In this document: piece after piece, positions 1 through 6,633 of the stretch
Layout of the letters: each line of letters starts with the position of its first letter
How positions within the stretch are numbered: position 1 is the stretch's first letter
Assembly (NCBI GenBank): GCA_007126465.1
Contig: SLBE01000031.1
Coordinates: 1 to 6,761 of the forward strand
Length of the DNA stretch: 6,761 bases
Source: Syntrophomonadaceae bacterium
GTDB taxonomy: Bacteria; Bacillota; Dethiobacteria; DTU022
Direction of reading: 5' to 3'
Position numbers and translations under genes: made by a program
Notes under the pieces: model-generated
What the model was told of the DNA's origin: nothing
What the model saw: only the letters and a program-made list of their open reading frames with translations
Databases searched by the model: none

Positions 1-112
1 CCTTGCCGCCGCTGAACAGCAGCACGGGCCGCTCGCACTCCGCGGCAGCCTCACGGAAGATGTGGATGGCTTCGGACTCGAGCAGGCGCAGGTGGGACAG
101 GCGGGTGGTCAT
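1..112 (-). CDS. cysD: Sulfate adenylyltransferase subunit 2 (CysD), N-terminal fragment
   Basis: Only the first 37 codons are present; the gene runs off the left edge. The protein starts MTTRLSHLRLLESEAIHIFR and reaches the PP-loop beginning LLFSGGK, the start of the SGGKDS pyrophosphate-binding motif of this family. The ordering L-x-x-LE(A/S)E(A/S)IHI-REx(3)E-x-ERP(V)xL(L/Y)S is characteristic of CysD. CysD is the catalytic subunit of the CysDN ATP sulfurylase, which makes APS from ATP and sulfate in the cytoplasm, with GTP hydrolysis by CysN. The ATG at 112 is supported by a GGGAG ribosome-binding site 5 bases upstream on the minus strand. It follows the APS kinase gene in the same direction, so the two are probably one operon, with cysN expected further left outside the window. 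The family call is firm from the visible residues; completeness cannot be judged. Confidence 0.9.
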   Translation of the reverse strand, partial: MTTRLSHLRLLESEAIHIFREAAAECERPVLLFSGGK

Positions 113-204
113 CGTCGCTCCCGACGGCGGCACGGCCCACGCGGCACGATCCGCGCGGTTCGGGACGAGCCTACTGGCCGGTCAGGTCCCTCCCCTGGCC
201 TGGC
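113..204 (-). other. Intergenic gap between the APS kinase gene and cysD
   Basis: This 92-base gap lies between two same-direction genes. Apart from the GGGAG ribosome-binding site of cysD next to its start, I see no clear feature. A purine-rich run just after the upstream stop could form a weak imperfect hairpin (GGCCAGG with CCTGACC, one mismatch), but no T-tract follows it. Read-through from the upstream gene is therefore plausible. Confidence 0.5.
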
Positions 205-1617
205 CTACAGGACACCCGGGTCAGCCCACCACCCACCCTCCGCCAGGCTGGCCACGACGCGCTGCACCGCGTCGTCGAGCGCCACCTCGGCGGTGTCGAG
301 CACCACCTCGGCGTCGGATGGTGGCTCGTAGGGGTCGTCCACCCCGGTCATACCCGTGAGTTCACCCGCTCGGGCGCGGGCGTACAGCCCCTTGGTGTCC
401 CGCTGCTCGCACACCTCGAGGGAGGTGGCCACGTGCACCAGCAGGAAGCCGGCACCGGTGTCCTGCACCATCGCGCGGACCTGCCGGCGGACCACGTCGT
501 AGGGGGCGATGGGGGCGCACAGGGCCAGCCCACCGTGGCGCGCGATCTCCGACGCGACGAACCCGATGCGGGTCACGTTGCGGTCGCGGTCCTCGCGGGA
601 GAAGCCCAGCCCGCTGGACAGGTGCCGGCGCACCAGATCGCCATCGAGCAGGGTCACCGGCCGGCCGGTCGTGGCGACGAGGTGGTCGCGGACGGCCCTC
701 GCGATCGTCGACTTCCCGGAGCCGGAGAGCCCCGTGAAGAGCACGACGGCGCCGCGGTCACGGCGCAGCGGGTAGCCGGGGCGCAGGGCGGCGACCACCT
801 CTGGCAGCGCATCCTCGTGCTCGGCCGGGGAGAGCTCGTCACCCGCACGGATCGCTGCCGCCAGGAAGTGGCCGCGCGCGAGCGTGGTCGGCTCCGTGGC
901 CAGGGTCGGCGTCGCGTCGTCGGTGGACGGCGCCCCGTCGGGCAGGACCACGGTGGTGGCCGTCGCCCCCAGCCGAGCGAGCAGGGCGTGATCACGCGCA
1001 GCGGTGAGGCCCGCCGGGACCGGTGGGAGCTGCACCACGTCCAGCTCCTCCTCGATGTCGTCGGGCAGCTGGTCGAGGGCCCGGCGTACGGCACGGTGCA
1101 GGGCGTGACGCCGATCGTCGGGTGTGACGACCAGCGCCACCAGTAGGCGTGGCGCAGCAGGGCAGTGGGTCCGGGCCGCCGCGGCCAGAGCAGCCAGGTC
1201 AGGTCCGTGCAAACTGCGGTCGGTCAGGTGGCCGAGCCTTCTGCGGGCGTCGGCGGCACGCGCGGCGCGCCGCTCCGGGAGGTCACGGCGGGCGGCGATC
1301 GCGTCAGCGCGCGCAGGCCGCGCCTGCAGGGCGACCGTCCCGCTGACCCGTGTGCGGTCGGAGCTGAGCCGTGCCGTGCCGTCGACCTGCACCGTGGCCA
1401 GCGGAGTGCCCTCGGCGTCGGCGAGTTCCAGCGCTCCCACCCGCAGAGCCGCCTCCGCGATGTCGGGATCGATCGCCAGCTCGAGGCGGAGCGGGTCGCC
1501 GCTGTCGGGCGCACCGAGCTGCGGGCCGGCGGACAACCCCGCGGCGTACAGCTCCAGGCCATCGAGCTGACCCGTGTCCAGGGTCCAGCGGGGCGGTGCG
1601 TCGTGCTGCGATGGCAT
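205..1617 (-). CDS. cysC: Adenylylsulfate (APS) kinase with degenerate ATP-sulfurylase-like N-terminal region
   Basis: A 470-residue protein. The C-terminal part (about 285-465) is a complete APS kinase, which phosphorylates APS to PAPS with ATP in the cytoplasm. It has a P-loop GLSGSGKST at 296-304, DGD at 325-327, the APS-binding stretch GFSREDRDRN at 338-347, RDTKGLYARARAGEL at 406-420 and DDPYEPP at 427-433. Residues 1-285 resemble an ATP sulfurylase of the Sat type in order: an N-terminal ELYAAGLSAG segment, a paired-strand part near 40-90, a segment ending LLARLGATATTVVLPDG (to 228), and a PEVVAALRPGYPLRRDRG junction as in fused Sat-CysC proteins. The Sat catalytic signatures are missing (see findings), and this half is about 100 residues shorter than a normal Sat. 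The ATG at 1617 is chosen because GAGG lies 6 bases upstream; the open frame continues further but would overlap the divergent glycosyltransferase gene. CysD downstream presumably supplies the APS. Kinase call certain; N-terminal role unknown. Confidence 0.94.
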   Translation of the reverse strand: MPSQHDAPPRWTLDTGQLDGLELYAAGLSAGPQLGAPDSGDPLRLELAIDPDIAEAALRVGALELADAEGTPLATVQVDGTARLSSDRTRVSGTVALQARPARADAIAARRDLPERRAARAADARRRLGHLTDRSLHGPDLAALAAAARTHCPAAPRLLVALVVTPDDRRHALHRAVRRALDQLPDDIEEELDVVQLPPVPAGLTAARDHALLARLGATATTVVLPDGAPSTDDATPTLATEPTTLARGHFLAAAIRAGDELSPAEHEDALPEVVAALRPGYPLRRDRGAVVLFTGLSGSGKSTIARAVRDHLVATTGRPVTLLDGDLVRRHLSSGLGFSREDRDRNVTRIGFVASEIARHGGLALCAPIAPYDVVRRQVRAMVQDTGAGFLLVHVATSLEVCEQRDTKGLYARARAGELTGMTGVDDPYEPPSDAEVVLDTAEVALDDAVQRVVASLAEGGWWADPGVL

Positions 1618-1630
1618 AACAGGCCTCGGT

Positions 1631-1650
1631 CGGTGGTCGGTGGTCGGTGG
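1631..1650. repeat. Short tandem repeat, 7-base unit CGGTGGT, about three copies
   Basis: Two perfect copies (1631-1637, 1638-1644) and a third copy lacking its last base (1645-1650) lie in the divergent gap, preceded by a further CGGT at 1627-1630. The repeats are direct, not inverted. They may be a regulator binding array or replication slippage in GC-rich DNA; the sequence alone does not decide. Confidence 0.8.
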
Positions 1651-1662
1651 GGCCGACGGTCG

Positions 1663-1668
1663 TAGGAT
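1663..1668 (+). promoter_or_regulatory. Candidate -10 box TAGGAT, overlapping a possible AGGA ribosome-binding site
   Basis: TAGGAT fits the actinobacterial -10 pattern TANNNT, and six bases separate it from the ATG at 1675. That is the spacing expected if transcription began at the start codon, giving a leaderless mRNA. The inner AGGA (1664-1667) is also 7 bases from the ATG and could serve as a weak Shine-Dalgarno site. The two readings exclude each other, and no -35 element helps to decide. Confidence 0.4.
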
Positions 1669-1674
1669 GCCACC

Positions 1675-4026
1675 ATGGCTGAGGTCTCCATCGTCGTGCC
1701 CGCCCGAGATGTCGTCGACTACGTCGGTGACCTGCTCGGCGATCTGCGCAGCCAGCGCTTCGAGGACTTCGAGGTGCTCCTGGTCGACGACCGCTCCAGC
1801 GACGGCACCTTCGAACTGCTCGAACGCCATGCGGAGACCGACGACCGCTTCCAACTGCTGGAGGGGACCGGCGACGGTCCGAGCGGGGCACGCAACCTCG
1901 CGCTCGATCGCGCGCAGGGCGATCTGCTGGCCTTCGTGGACGCCGACGACCGCATCAGCCCCGACTACCTCGCGACCATGCGCGCTGCGCTGCGCGAGAG
2001 CGGCTCCGAGGTGGTGGTGGCCAACGTCCGCCGGCTCCACGGCGGGCGCACACGCGCCTCACGGCTGCACCTGCGGGCGTGCGCCCGGCCGGGCCGCAGG
2101 CTCACCCTGGACCAGCGACCCGAGCTGGTCTGGGACGTCACGGTGTGGAACAAGCTGATCCGGCGGCAGCTGTGGGAGGACGACGAGCTCCGGTTCGCTC
2201 CGGGCCGCTGGATCAACGACGTCTACCCGAGCCTGCGCACCCACGTGCTGGCCCGGCAGGTGGATGTGCTGCCCGACGTCCTCTACTACTGGCGGGAGCG
2301 CGCCGCCGGCGACTCGATCACCGCGAGCAAGTTCCGGGATCCCGGTGCCCGCCGCAAGTCCCTGGACGACCGTGCCCACGCCATCGAGACCACCCGGAGC
2401 ATGCTGGCCGAGGCGGCGGTCACCGACGAGGTCCGGGCCCGCTTCGACGAGCGGCTCCTGCTCCACGACCTGTGGACCTACCTGCCGCTGTACCCCCAGG
2501 GAGACCGCCACTACCGGCGGGAACTGGTCGGGTTGGTGGAGGACGTCCTTCACGGGTTGACCACACCACTCGACGACCACGCCCTCGGCCCGCTGCTGGC
2601 CACCGTGTACGCGGCCGTGCGCGACGGTGCCCATGCGGCGCTCCCGCGGCTGCTCGCCTCTGACACGCAGGTGGATGCGCTCGCGTGCGAGGACGTGATC
2701 CACCACCGTCTGACACCCGGTACCCCACCCTCCGTCGGCATCGTGGACCGCCTGCGGGCACGGCGCCGGGTGCCGGTGGAACCCCGTGAAGGCCCTGCGA
2801 CCCATCTGACGGCCGAGGCACGGATCGAGGGGGTGCAGCTCCTCGCGGGCACACCACCTCAGCTGTCGGTGAACGGCCACCTCAGGATCCGGGACGGCGC
2901 CTGCGATCTGGACGGCCCGTGGCAGGTGAGCCTGTGGCTGACCGCCAACGGCAGCCGTACCCGGACCCGACGCGCCACCGCCGACCTCGCGGCGCTGCCG
3001 GCGGGCGACGCGCACCCCCTACGACGTTCCGGATGGCGGGCCTTCTCCGCCCGACTGCCCCTGGACGAGCTGGCAACTGACCCCGGGCTGGACCGCTGGA
3101 CGGTGCAGGTGGGCGCGGAGCTGGACGGCGTCCACCACCGCGGAGCGCGCACCGTCGCGGGCTACGTGGAACCGACCCTGGCCGTGGGCACGGCGCTGGC
3201 CGACCACCTCGACGTCCTCCCCCGTCTCGACCGCAACGGACAGGTCCAGTTGCGGCTCGCGCAGGCTCCGGTGCGCGTGAGGGCGGCACACCCCGACGGT
3301 GCGGGCACCAGCGTGATCGTCCACCTGGGCACCGGCAGCGATGCGACCCGGCTGTGGTGGCAGGACCCGGCCGGCAGGGTGCTCGCGGTGGCGTCGGTGG
3401 ACCGTGCGGATCGTGTGCGTCTCCCGGTCCCGGCGGGAGGTGCGCCCGCGACGGTGCAGTTGTGGGCGGAAGGCCCTTGGGGAGCGGTGCGGCCACGGCC
3501 GGCGGTGGGGTTCGCCACCACGGTGGTCGACGAGCCCGTCGGGGCGGAGCGGGTGCTACGCCCCACCCTCGGCGGCAGCCTGGTCCTCGAGACACGCCGC
3601 CCACGGCTGACCCTGAAGAGAGCGTGGGTCGACGACCACGGACTGCACCTGGTGGGCCCCCCACCCTCCCGGTCGCTGACCCACGTCGACCGGGTCACGC
3701 TGGAGAGCGTGTGGAGCGACGCCACGGTGGAGGTGCCGATCACCCGCGACCCGGGACGGTGGCGGGTGACGCTGCCCCTGCGGGCCCTGGCCGCCGGCAG
3801 TACCGGGTTCGACACCGCGTGGACCTGGCGGTTGACGGCCCCCGACGGCGCTGGGACGACCACCGCACTCCGCACGACCACCGAGGCACGCAACGCGCTG
3901 CCTCTACACGCGGTGACCTCCGCCGCCGAGGTGGAGCTGCGCCTCGGCGCCCGCGGGACACCCCGGCTCCTGGTGGGCGCCCCACCCACGACGACGGCGG
4001 CAGCCGGTACTGCGGCTACGGACTAG
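1675..4026 (+). CDS. Family 2 glycosyltransferase with long beta-rich C-terminal extension (wall polymer type)
   Basis: A 783-residue protein. Residues 1 to about 220 form a GT-A fold GT2 domain: VSIVVPARD at 4-12, VDDRSSDGT at 37-45, GPSGARNLAL at 68-77, and the nucleotide/metal DXD-type motif VDADD at 88-92. The acceptor-side segment WNKLIRRQLW precedes the expected catalytic-base motif, which here reads Asn-Asp (181-182). A following YYWRER...DSIT segment is common in GT2 enzymes of teichoic-acid and capsule loci. Residues about 200-370 look alpha-helical. From about 376 to the end, at least three beta-rich stretches (about 376-500, 500-620, 620-783) carry alternating hydrophobic strands and WRV/W-x-V patterns, like the C-terminal sandwich modules of TarS-type enzymes. 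No signal peptide or membrane segment is visible, so it is probably cytoplasmic or peripheral. It likely transfers a sugar from a nucleotide donor to a surface polymer; donor and acceptor are unknown. It heads the plus-strand gene set. Confidence 0.88.
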   Translation: MAEVSIVVPARDVVDYVGDLLGDLRSQRFEDFEVLLVDDRSSDGTFELLERHAETDDRFQLLEGTGDGPSGARNLALDRAQGDLLAFVDADDRISPDYLATMRAALRESGSEVVVANVRRLHGGRTRASRLHLRACARPGRRLTLDQRPELVWDVTVWNKLIRRQLWEDDELRFAPGRWINDVYPSLRTHVLARQVDVLPDVLYYWRERAAGDSITASKFRDPGARRKSLDDRAHAIETTRSMLAEAAVTDEVRARFDERLLLHDLWTYLPLYPQGDRHYRRELVGLVEDVLHGLTTPLDDHALGPLLATVYAAVRDGAHAALPRLLASDTQVDALACEDVIHHRLTPGTPPSVGIVDRLRARRRVPVEPREGPATHLTAEARIEGVQLLAGTPPQLSVNGHLRIRDGACDLDGPWQVSLWLTANGSRTRTRRATADLAALPAGDAHPLRRSGWRAFSARLPLDELATDPGLDRWTVQVGAELDGVHHRGARTVAGYVEPTLAVGTALADHLDVLPRLDRNGQVQLRLAQAPVRVRAAHPDGAGTSVIVHLGTGSDATRLWWQDPAGRVLAVASVDRADRVRLPVPAGGAPATVQLWAEGPWGAVRPRPAVGFATTVVDEPVGAERVLRPTLGGSLVLETRRPRLTLKRAWVDDHGLHLVGPPPSRSLTHVDRVTLESVWSDATVEVPITRDPGRWRVTLPLRALAAGSTGFDTAWTWRLTAPDGAGTTTALRTTTEARNALPLHAVTSAAEVELRLGARGTPRLLVGAPPTTTAAAGTAATD

Positions 4027-4111
4027 CCTGCCGGCCCGACGGGCCACCACGGCTCCGGGGTTCGGGGGCCGACGACCGACGCACGTCATCCGCTCGCGTC
4101 CGGAGTTCTCC
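4027..4111 (+). other. Intergenic gap between glycosyltransferase and first LicD-type gene
   Basis: An 85-base gap. It holds a small perfect hairpin, GGCCC-GAC-GGGCC at 4033-4045, without a T-tract, and near its right end the ribosome-binding site GGAG (4102-4105), 6 bases before the ATG at 4112. I see no clear promoter. The downstream genes may be read through from the glycosyltransferase gene or from an unseen promoter here. Confidence 0.5.
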
Positions 4112-5506
4112 ATGCTCGACAAGCTGCGCCGCCGCGCGCAGGCGACGACCACCTCGCTGCCGCTGTACCGGGTGATCCCGGGCCGTGCCACGCGCACCTA
4201 CGCCGCGGTGCACTACCACGCGAGCAACGCCACGGAGGACGAGGTCGCCGCCTACCTCGACGAGCACGGCGACGATCTGCACGCCAACCGGTACTCCGCC
4301 GCGATGCTGGCCGCCTCGGCCGCCTTCGCCACGGGCCGTGACGAGCTGGTCGAACGGCTGCTGCGGGAGCTGTCCTCGCGGTTCCCCGACCAGTCGGAGC
4401 CCGAGGTGCTGTGGGCCGACCTGCTGCTGTTCCGCGGCCAGCTCGACCAGGCGTTGACCCACGCCCGCCGTGCCGCACTGCTGGACCCGACCTCCACGGC
4501 GGCGGCCGCCCGGCTGGTCCGCCTGGCCGCCGACACCCACCAGCCGGACGCGGAGACCACGGCACTGTCGGCCCTGCGCCGCTTCCCCACCGCCCCCGGG
4601 GTCGTGTGGATGGTGTGCAAGCACTGCGCGAGCCCCGAGCAGTTCCAGCGGATCGTGGCGACCTGGACGGCAGCGCTGGACAAGCCGAACGCGCGGAAGG
4701 TGGAGCCGCGCCTGTCCAACCTGGCCACCGCGGCGGCCCGCGCCGGTGAGCTGGACAGCGCCGTGGAGCTGCTCAGCCAGGGGATGCTGCTGCGCTTGGA
4801 GGGCGTGAACCCGCAGCGTGAGGTCGCGGAGAAGAAGCTCGGGAAGGACGCCTGGGCCACCATCGACGACGTGATGTCGGTGATGGACGCCACCGGCATC
4901 CCCTACTTCCTGTCCAACGGCACCGCGCTCGGCATGGTGCGGGCCAAGGGGCCGCTCAGCCATGACAACGACATCGACCTCGGGGTGTTCGCCGAGGACT
5001 GGGACGCCGAGCGTCTCGTGGAGGCCTTCAACAGCCACCCCCTGTTCGAGCTGGATGGCGGCCACCCGCAGTACGGCGACCCCTACCGCACCAAGATCTT
5101 CCTGCGGCACCGTCGCGGCACCTGGGTGGACATCTGGCGCTTCTACCCCGACGCCGGAAAGGTGTGGAACGAGGGCCTGCTCGTACGGTGGGGCACCAGC
5201 CCCTTCGGTATCGAGCGCCGTCGCATCAAGGACCGCTCCGTCCCGCTGCCGAGCGACCCCGAGCGCTACCTCGAGGAGTGCTACGGCGACTGGCGGACCC
5301 CCAACCCCCGCTTCGACGCGTTCTGTGACGGTCCCAACACGGAGGTGCTGTGGCCCGAGTACCAGCACTTCCACCGGGTCCGGCGGGCCCACCGCTCCCT
5401 GGCCAAGGGCGACGTCGCTGACGCGGTGACCCAGCTCGAGCTGGCCGGACCCCTGGTCGGTGCCACGCCCTCCGGCCGCCTGCTGACCGAGAGGCTCGCC
5501 CTGTGA
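4112..5506 (+). CDS. TPR-like / LicD-fukutin family phosphotransferase (first of two)
   Basis: A 464-residue protein. Residues about 30-240 are alanine/leucine-rich paired helices with TPR-like spacing, for example EVLWADLLLFRGQLDQAL from 98 and LSNLATAAARAGELDSAVELL at 201-221. Residues about 245-425 match the LicD/fukutin nucleotidyltransferase-like fold: SNGTALGMVR at 268-277, the metal-binding DNDID at 285-289 followed by LGVF, a third acidic site in WVDIW (D340), and a C-terminal YLEECYGDWRTP block. LicD family members transfer phosphocholine, and fukutin relatives transfer ribitol phosphate, from CDP carriers to glycans, so a role in decorating a surface polymer is likely. No signal peptide or membrane segment is seen. 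The ATG is supported by GGAG 6 bases upstream. The stop overlaps the next gene's start by 4 bases. The usual Trp before the metal motif is His284. Family call strong; donor and acceptor unknown. Confidence 0.86.
   Translation: MLDKLRRRAQATTTSLPLYRVIPGRATRTYAAVHYHASNATEDEVAAYLDEHGDDLHANRYSAAMLAASAAFATGRDELVERLLRELSSRFPDQSEPEVLWADLLLFRGQLDQALTHARRAALLDPTSTAAAARLVRLAADTHQPDAETTALSALRRFPTAPGVVWMVCKHCASPEQFQRIVATWTAALDKPNARKVEPRLSNLATAAARAGELDSAVELLSQGMLLRLEGVNPQREVAEKKLGKDAWATIDDVMSVMDATGIPYFLSNGTALGMVRAKGPLSHDNDIDLGVFAEDWDAERLVEAFNSHPLFELDGGHPQYGDPYRTKIFLRHRRGTWVDIWRFYPDAGKVWNEGLLVRWGTSPFGIERRRIKDRSVPLPSDPERYLEECYGDWRTPNPRFDAFCDGPNTEVLWPEYQHFHRVRRAHRSLAKGDVADAVTQLELAGPLVGATPSGRLLTERLAL
5489..5494 (+). 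promoter_or_regulatory. Ribosome-binding site GAGAGG for the second LicD-type gene
   Basis: GAGAGG lies inside the end of the upstream coding region, 8 bases before the GTG at 5503. It supports the GTG as the true start despite the overlap with the upstream stop codon. Confidence 0.65.
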
Positions 5507-6633
5507 GCACCGACGACGCCACCCTCGAGCTGTCTGCCAGCGTGCGCGAGCTGGCCCGCCTGGAGCTGCCCGAGCGGGTCACCCCCGATGCTGCCCTGGC
5601 CATCGCCTGGTCGCGCTACGCCCGGACGCAGGACCGGCACGACGAGGCCGTCGACGTCCTGGAACGGTCCCTGCGCTCGGGACAGTGGGAACGCCCCCGG
5701 CTGTGGTCGGAACTGGTGACCCTGATCACCGACGCCAGCGACCACGACCGCATCCGCACACTGTTCCTCGACGCGCCCGCCGTCTGCCACACCCACGAGT
5801 CGATCCTGCGCTCCGTCGCCCGTTCCGCGTGCATCTGCGGGGCCCATGACGAGGGCCGGACGCTGCTCCGCAAGGCCATCGTCGAGCGGCACAAGCGCAC
5901 CACGGCTCCCTCCACCCGGGTCCGTGAGCTGCCGGCACGGCTGCGACGCCGGCCGAACGCCGCACTGGCGGAGGGCAAGGCCGACCGGTTCGCCAAGGAC
6001 GCCACCCGCGCGCTGGAGGACCTGGCGGAGGCCCTCGGTGACACCGATGCGCGGCTGTTCCTGATCGGCGGCACCCTGCTCGGTCACGTGCGCGACGGTG
6101 GGTTCATCGGCTGGGACAAGGACATCGACCTGGGGGTGTTCGCCTGGGAGGCCGACGGCCCCACCCTGGAGACGGCGTGCGCCCGGCACGGTGCCTTCTC
6201 CGTGCGCCGTCTCGATCTGATCTCCGACCGCCTGCGGGTCAACCACGCCAACGGCACCATGATCGACGTCTTCCCCCACCACCGGCGCGAGGACGGCCGC
6301 TTCACCCACGACGGCGCCGCCACCCGCTGGGTGAACGACCCCTTCGAACTGTCTGCGACCACCTTCGCGGGCGTCTCCCTGTGGCAGCCGGCTGACGCGG
6401 AGGCCTACCTCGCGGAGAGCTACGGGCCGACCTGGCGCGAACCCGACCCGGAGTTCGACGCGAAGTTCGACAAGCCCAACGTCGAGGTGATCGATAAGCC
6501 CTACCTGGACTCGCTGAAGTACTTCGGACTGCTGGACGCGCTGATCAAGGACAACGATGCGAAGCAGCAGCGCTTCGCACGGATGCTGCGGGAGCTCGGC
6601 GAGGGCCGCTGGGTCGAGCGGGTCATCGCATGA
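5503..6633 (+). CDS. TPR-like / LicD-fukutin family phosphotransferase (second of two)
   Basis: A 376-residue paralogue of the preceding protein. A shorter helical region (about 27-135) has TPR-like units, for example AWSRYARTQDRHDEAVDVLE from 35 and a second from about 102 to 129. The LicD/fukutin domain has the canonical IGGTLLGHVRDGGFIGWDKD at 188-207, with metal-binding DKDID at 205-209 then LGVF, and MIDVF with the third acidic residue at D255. It ends with a YLAESYGPTWREPDPEFD block closely parallel to the neighbour's. Expected activity is transfer of a phospho-alditol or phosphocholine group from a CDP carrier to a polysaccharide, in the cytoplasm or at the membrane face. The GTG start at 5503 overlaps the previous stop as GTGA, with GAGAGG (5489-5494) 8 bases upstream, so translational coupling is likely. 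Its motif is closer to consensus than the first copy's. Substrate unknown. Confidence 0.9.
   Translation: MSTDDATLELSASVRELARLELPERVTPDAALAIAWSRYARTQDRHDEAVDVLERSLRSGQWERPRLWSELVTLITDASDHDRIRTLFLDAPAVCHTHESILRSVARSACICGAHDEGRTLLRKAIVERHKRTTAPSTRVRELPARLRRRPNAALAEGKADRFAKDATRALEDLAEALGDTDARLFLIGGTLLGHVRDGGFIGWDKDIDLGVFAWEADGPTLETACARHGAFSVRRLDLISDRLRVNHANGTMIDVFPHHRREDGRFTHDGAATRWVNDPFELSATTFAGVSLWQPADAEAYLAESYGPTWREPDPEFDAKFDKPNVEVIDKPYLDSLKYFGLLDALIKDNDAKQQRFARMLRELGEGRWVERVIA

Larger units (their letters stand above)
1618..1674. promoter_or_regulatory. Divergent intergenic regulatory region
   Basis: These 57 bases are the only non-coding DNA between the leftward APS kinase gene and the rightward glycosyltransferase gene, so promoters for both should lie here or within the flanking coding ends. 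The region holds the APS kinase ribosome-binding site (GAGG on the minus strand, opposite 1624-1627), a 7-base tandem repeat and a TAGGAT box near the right end. I see no convincing TTGACA-like -35 element in either direction. Regulatory role is inferred from the divergent layout. Confidence 0.55.

Noticed and set aside
433..1146. Plus-strand open frame opposite the APS kinase gene
   Set aside because: Low-complexity Arg/Gly/Val composition and antisense to the P-loop and APS-binding motifs of a clear kinase.
1618..2040. Upstream extension of the APS kinase frame on the minus strand to 2040
   Set aside because: It would run antisense through the GT2 catalytic domain. The ATG at 1617 has a good ribosome-binding site and begins just before the recognisable domain.
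4033..4045. Hairpin GGCCC-GAC-GGGCC as a terminator after the glycosyltransferase gene
   Set aside because: The stem is only 5 bp with no T-tract, and such hairpins are common by chance at this GC content.
4016..5392. Long minus-strand open frame opposite the first LicD-type gene
   Set aside because: Its translation is Gly/Val/Gln/His-rich with no family motif, while the plus strand encodes clear catalytic motifs. It is a typical high-GC antisense shadow.
5281..6309. Minus-strand open frame opposite the second LicD-type gene
   Set aside because: Same reasoning: no recognisable motif, and it lies antisense to a well-supported gene.
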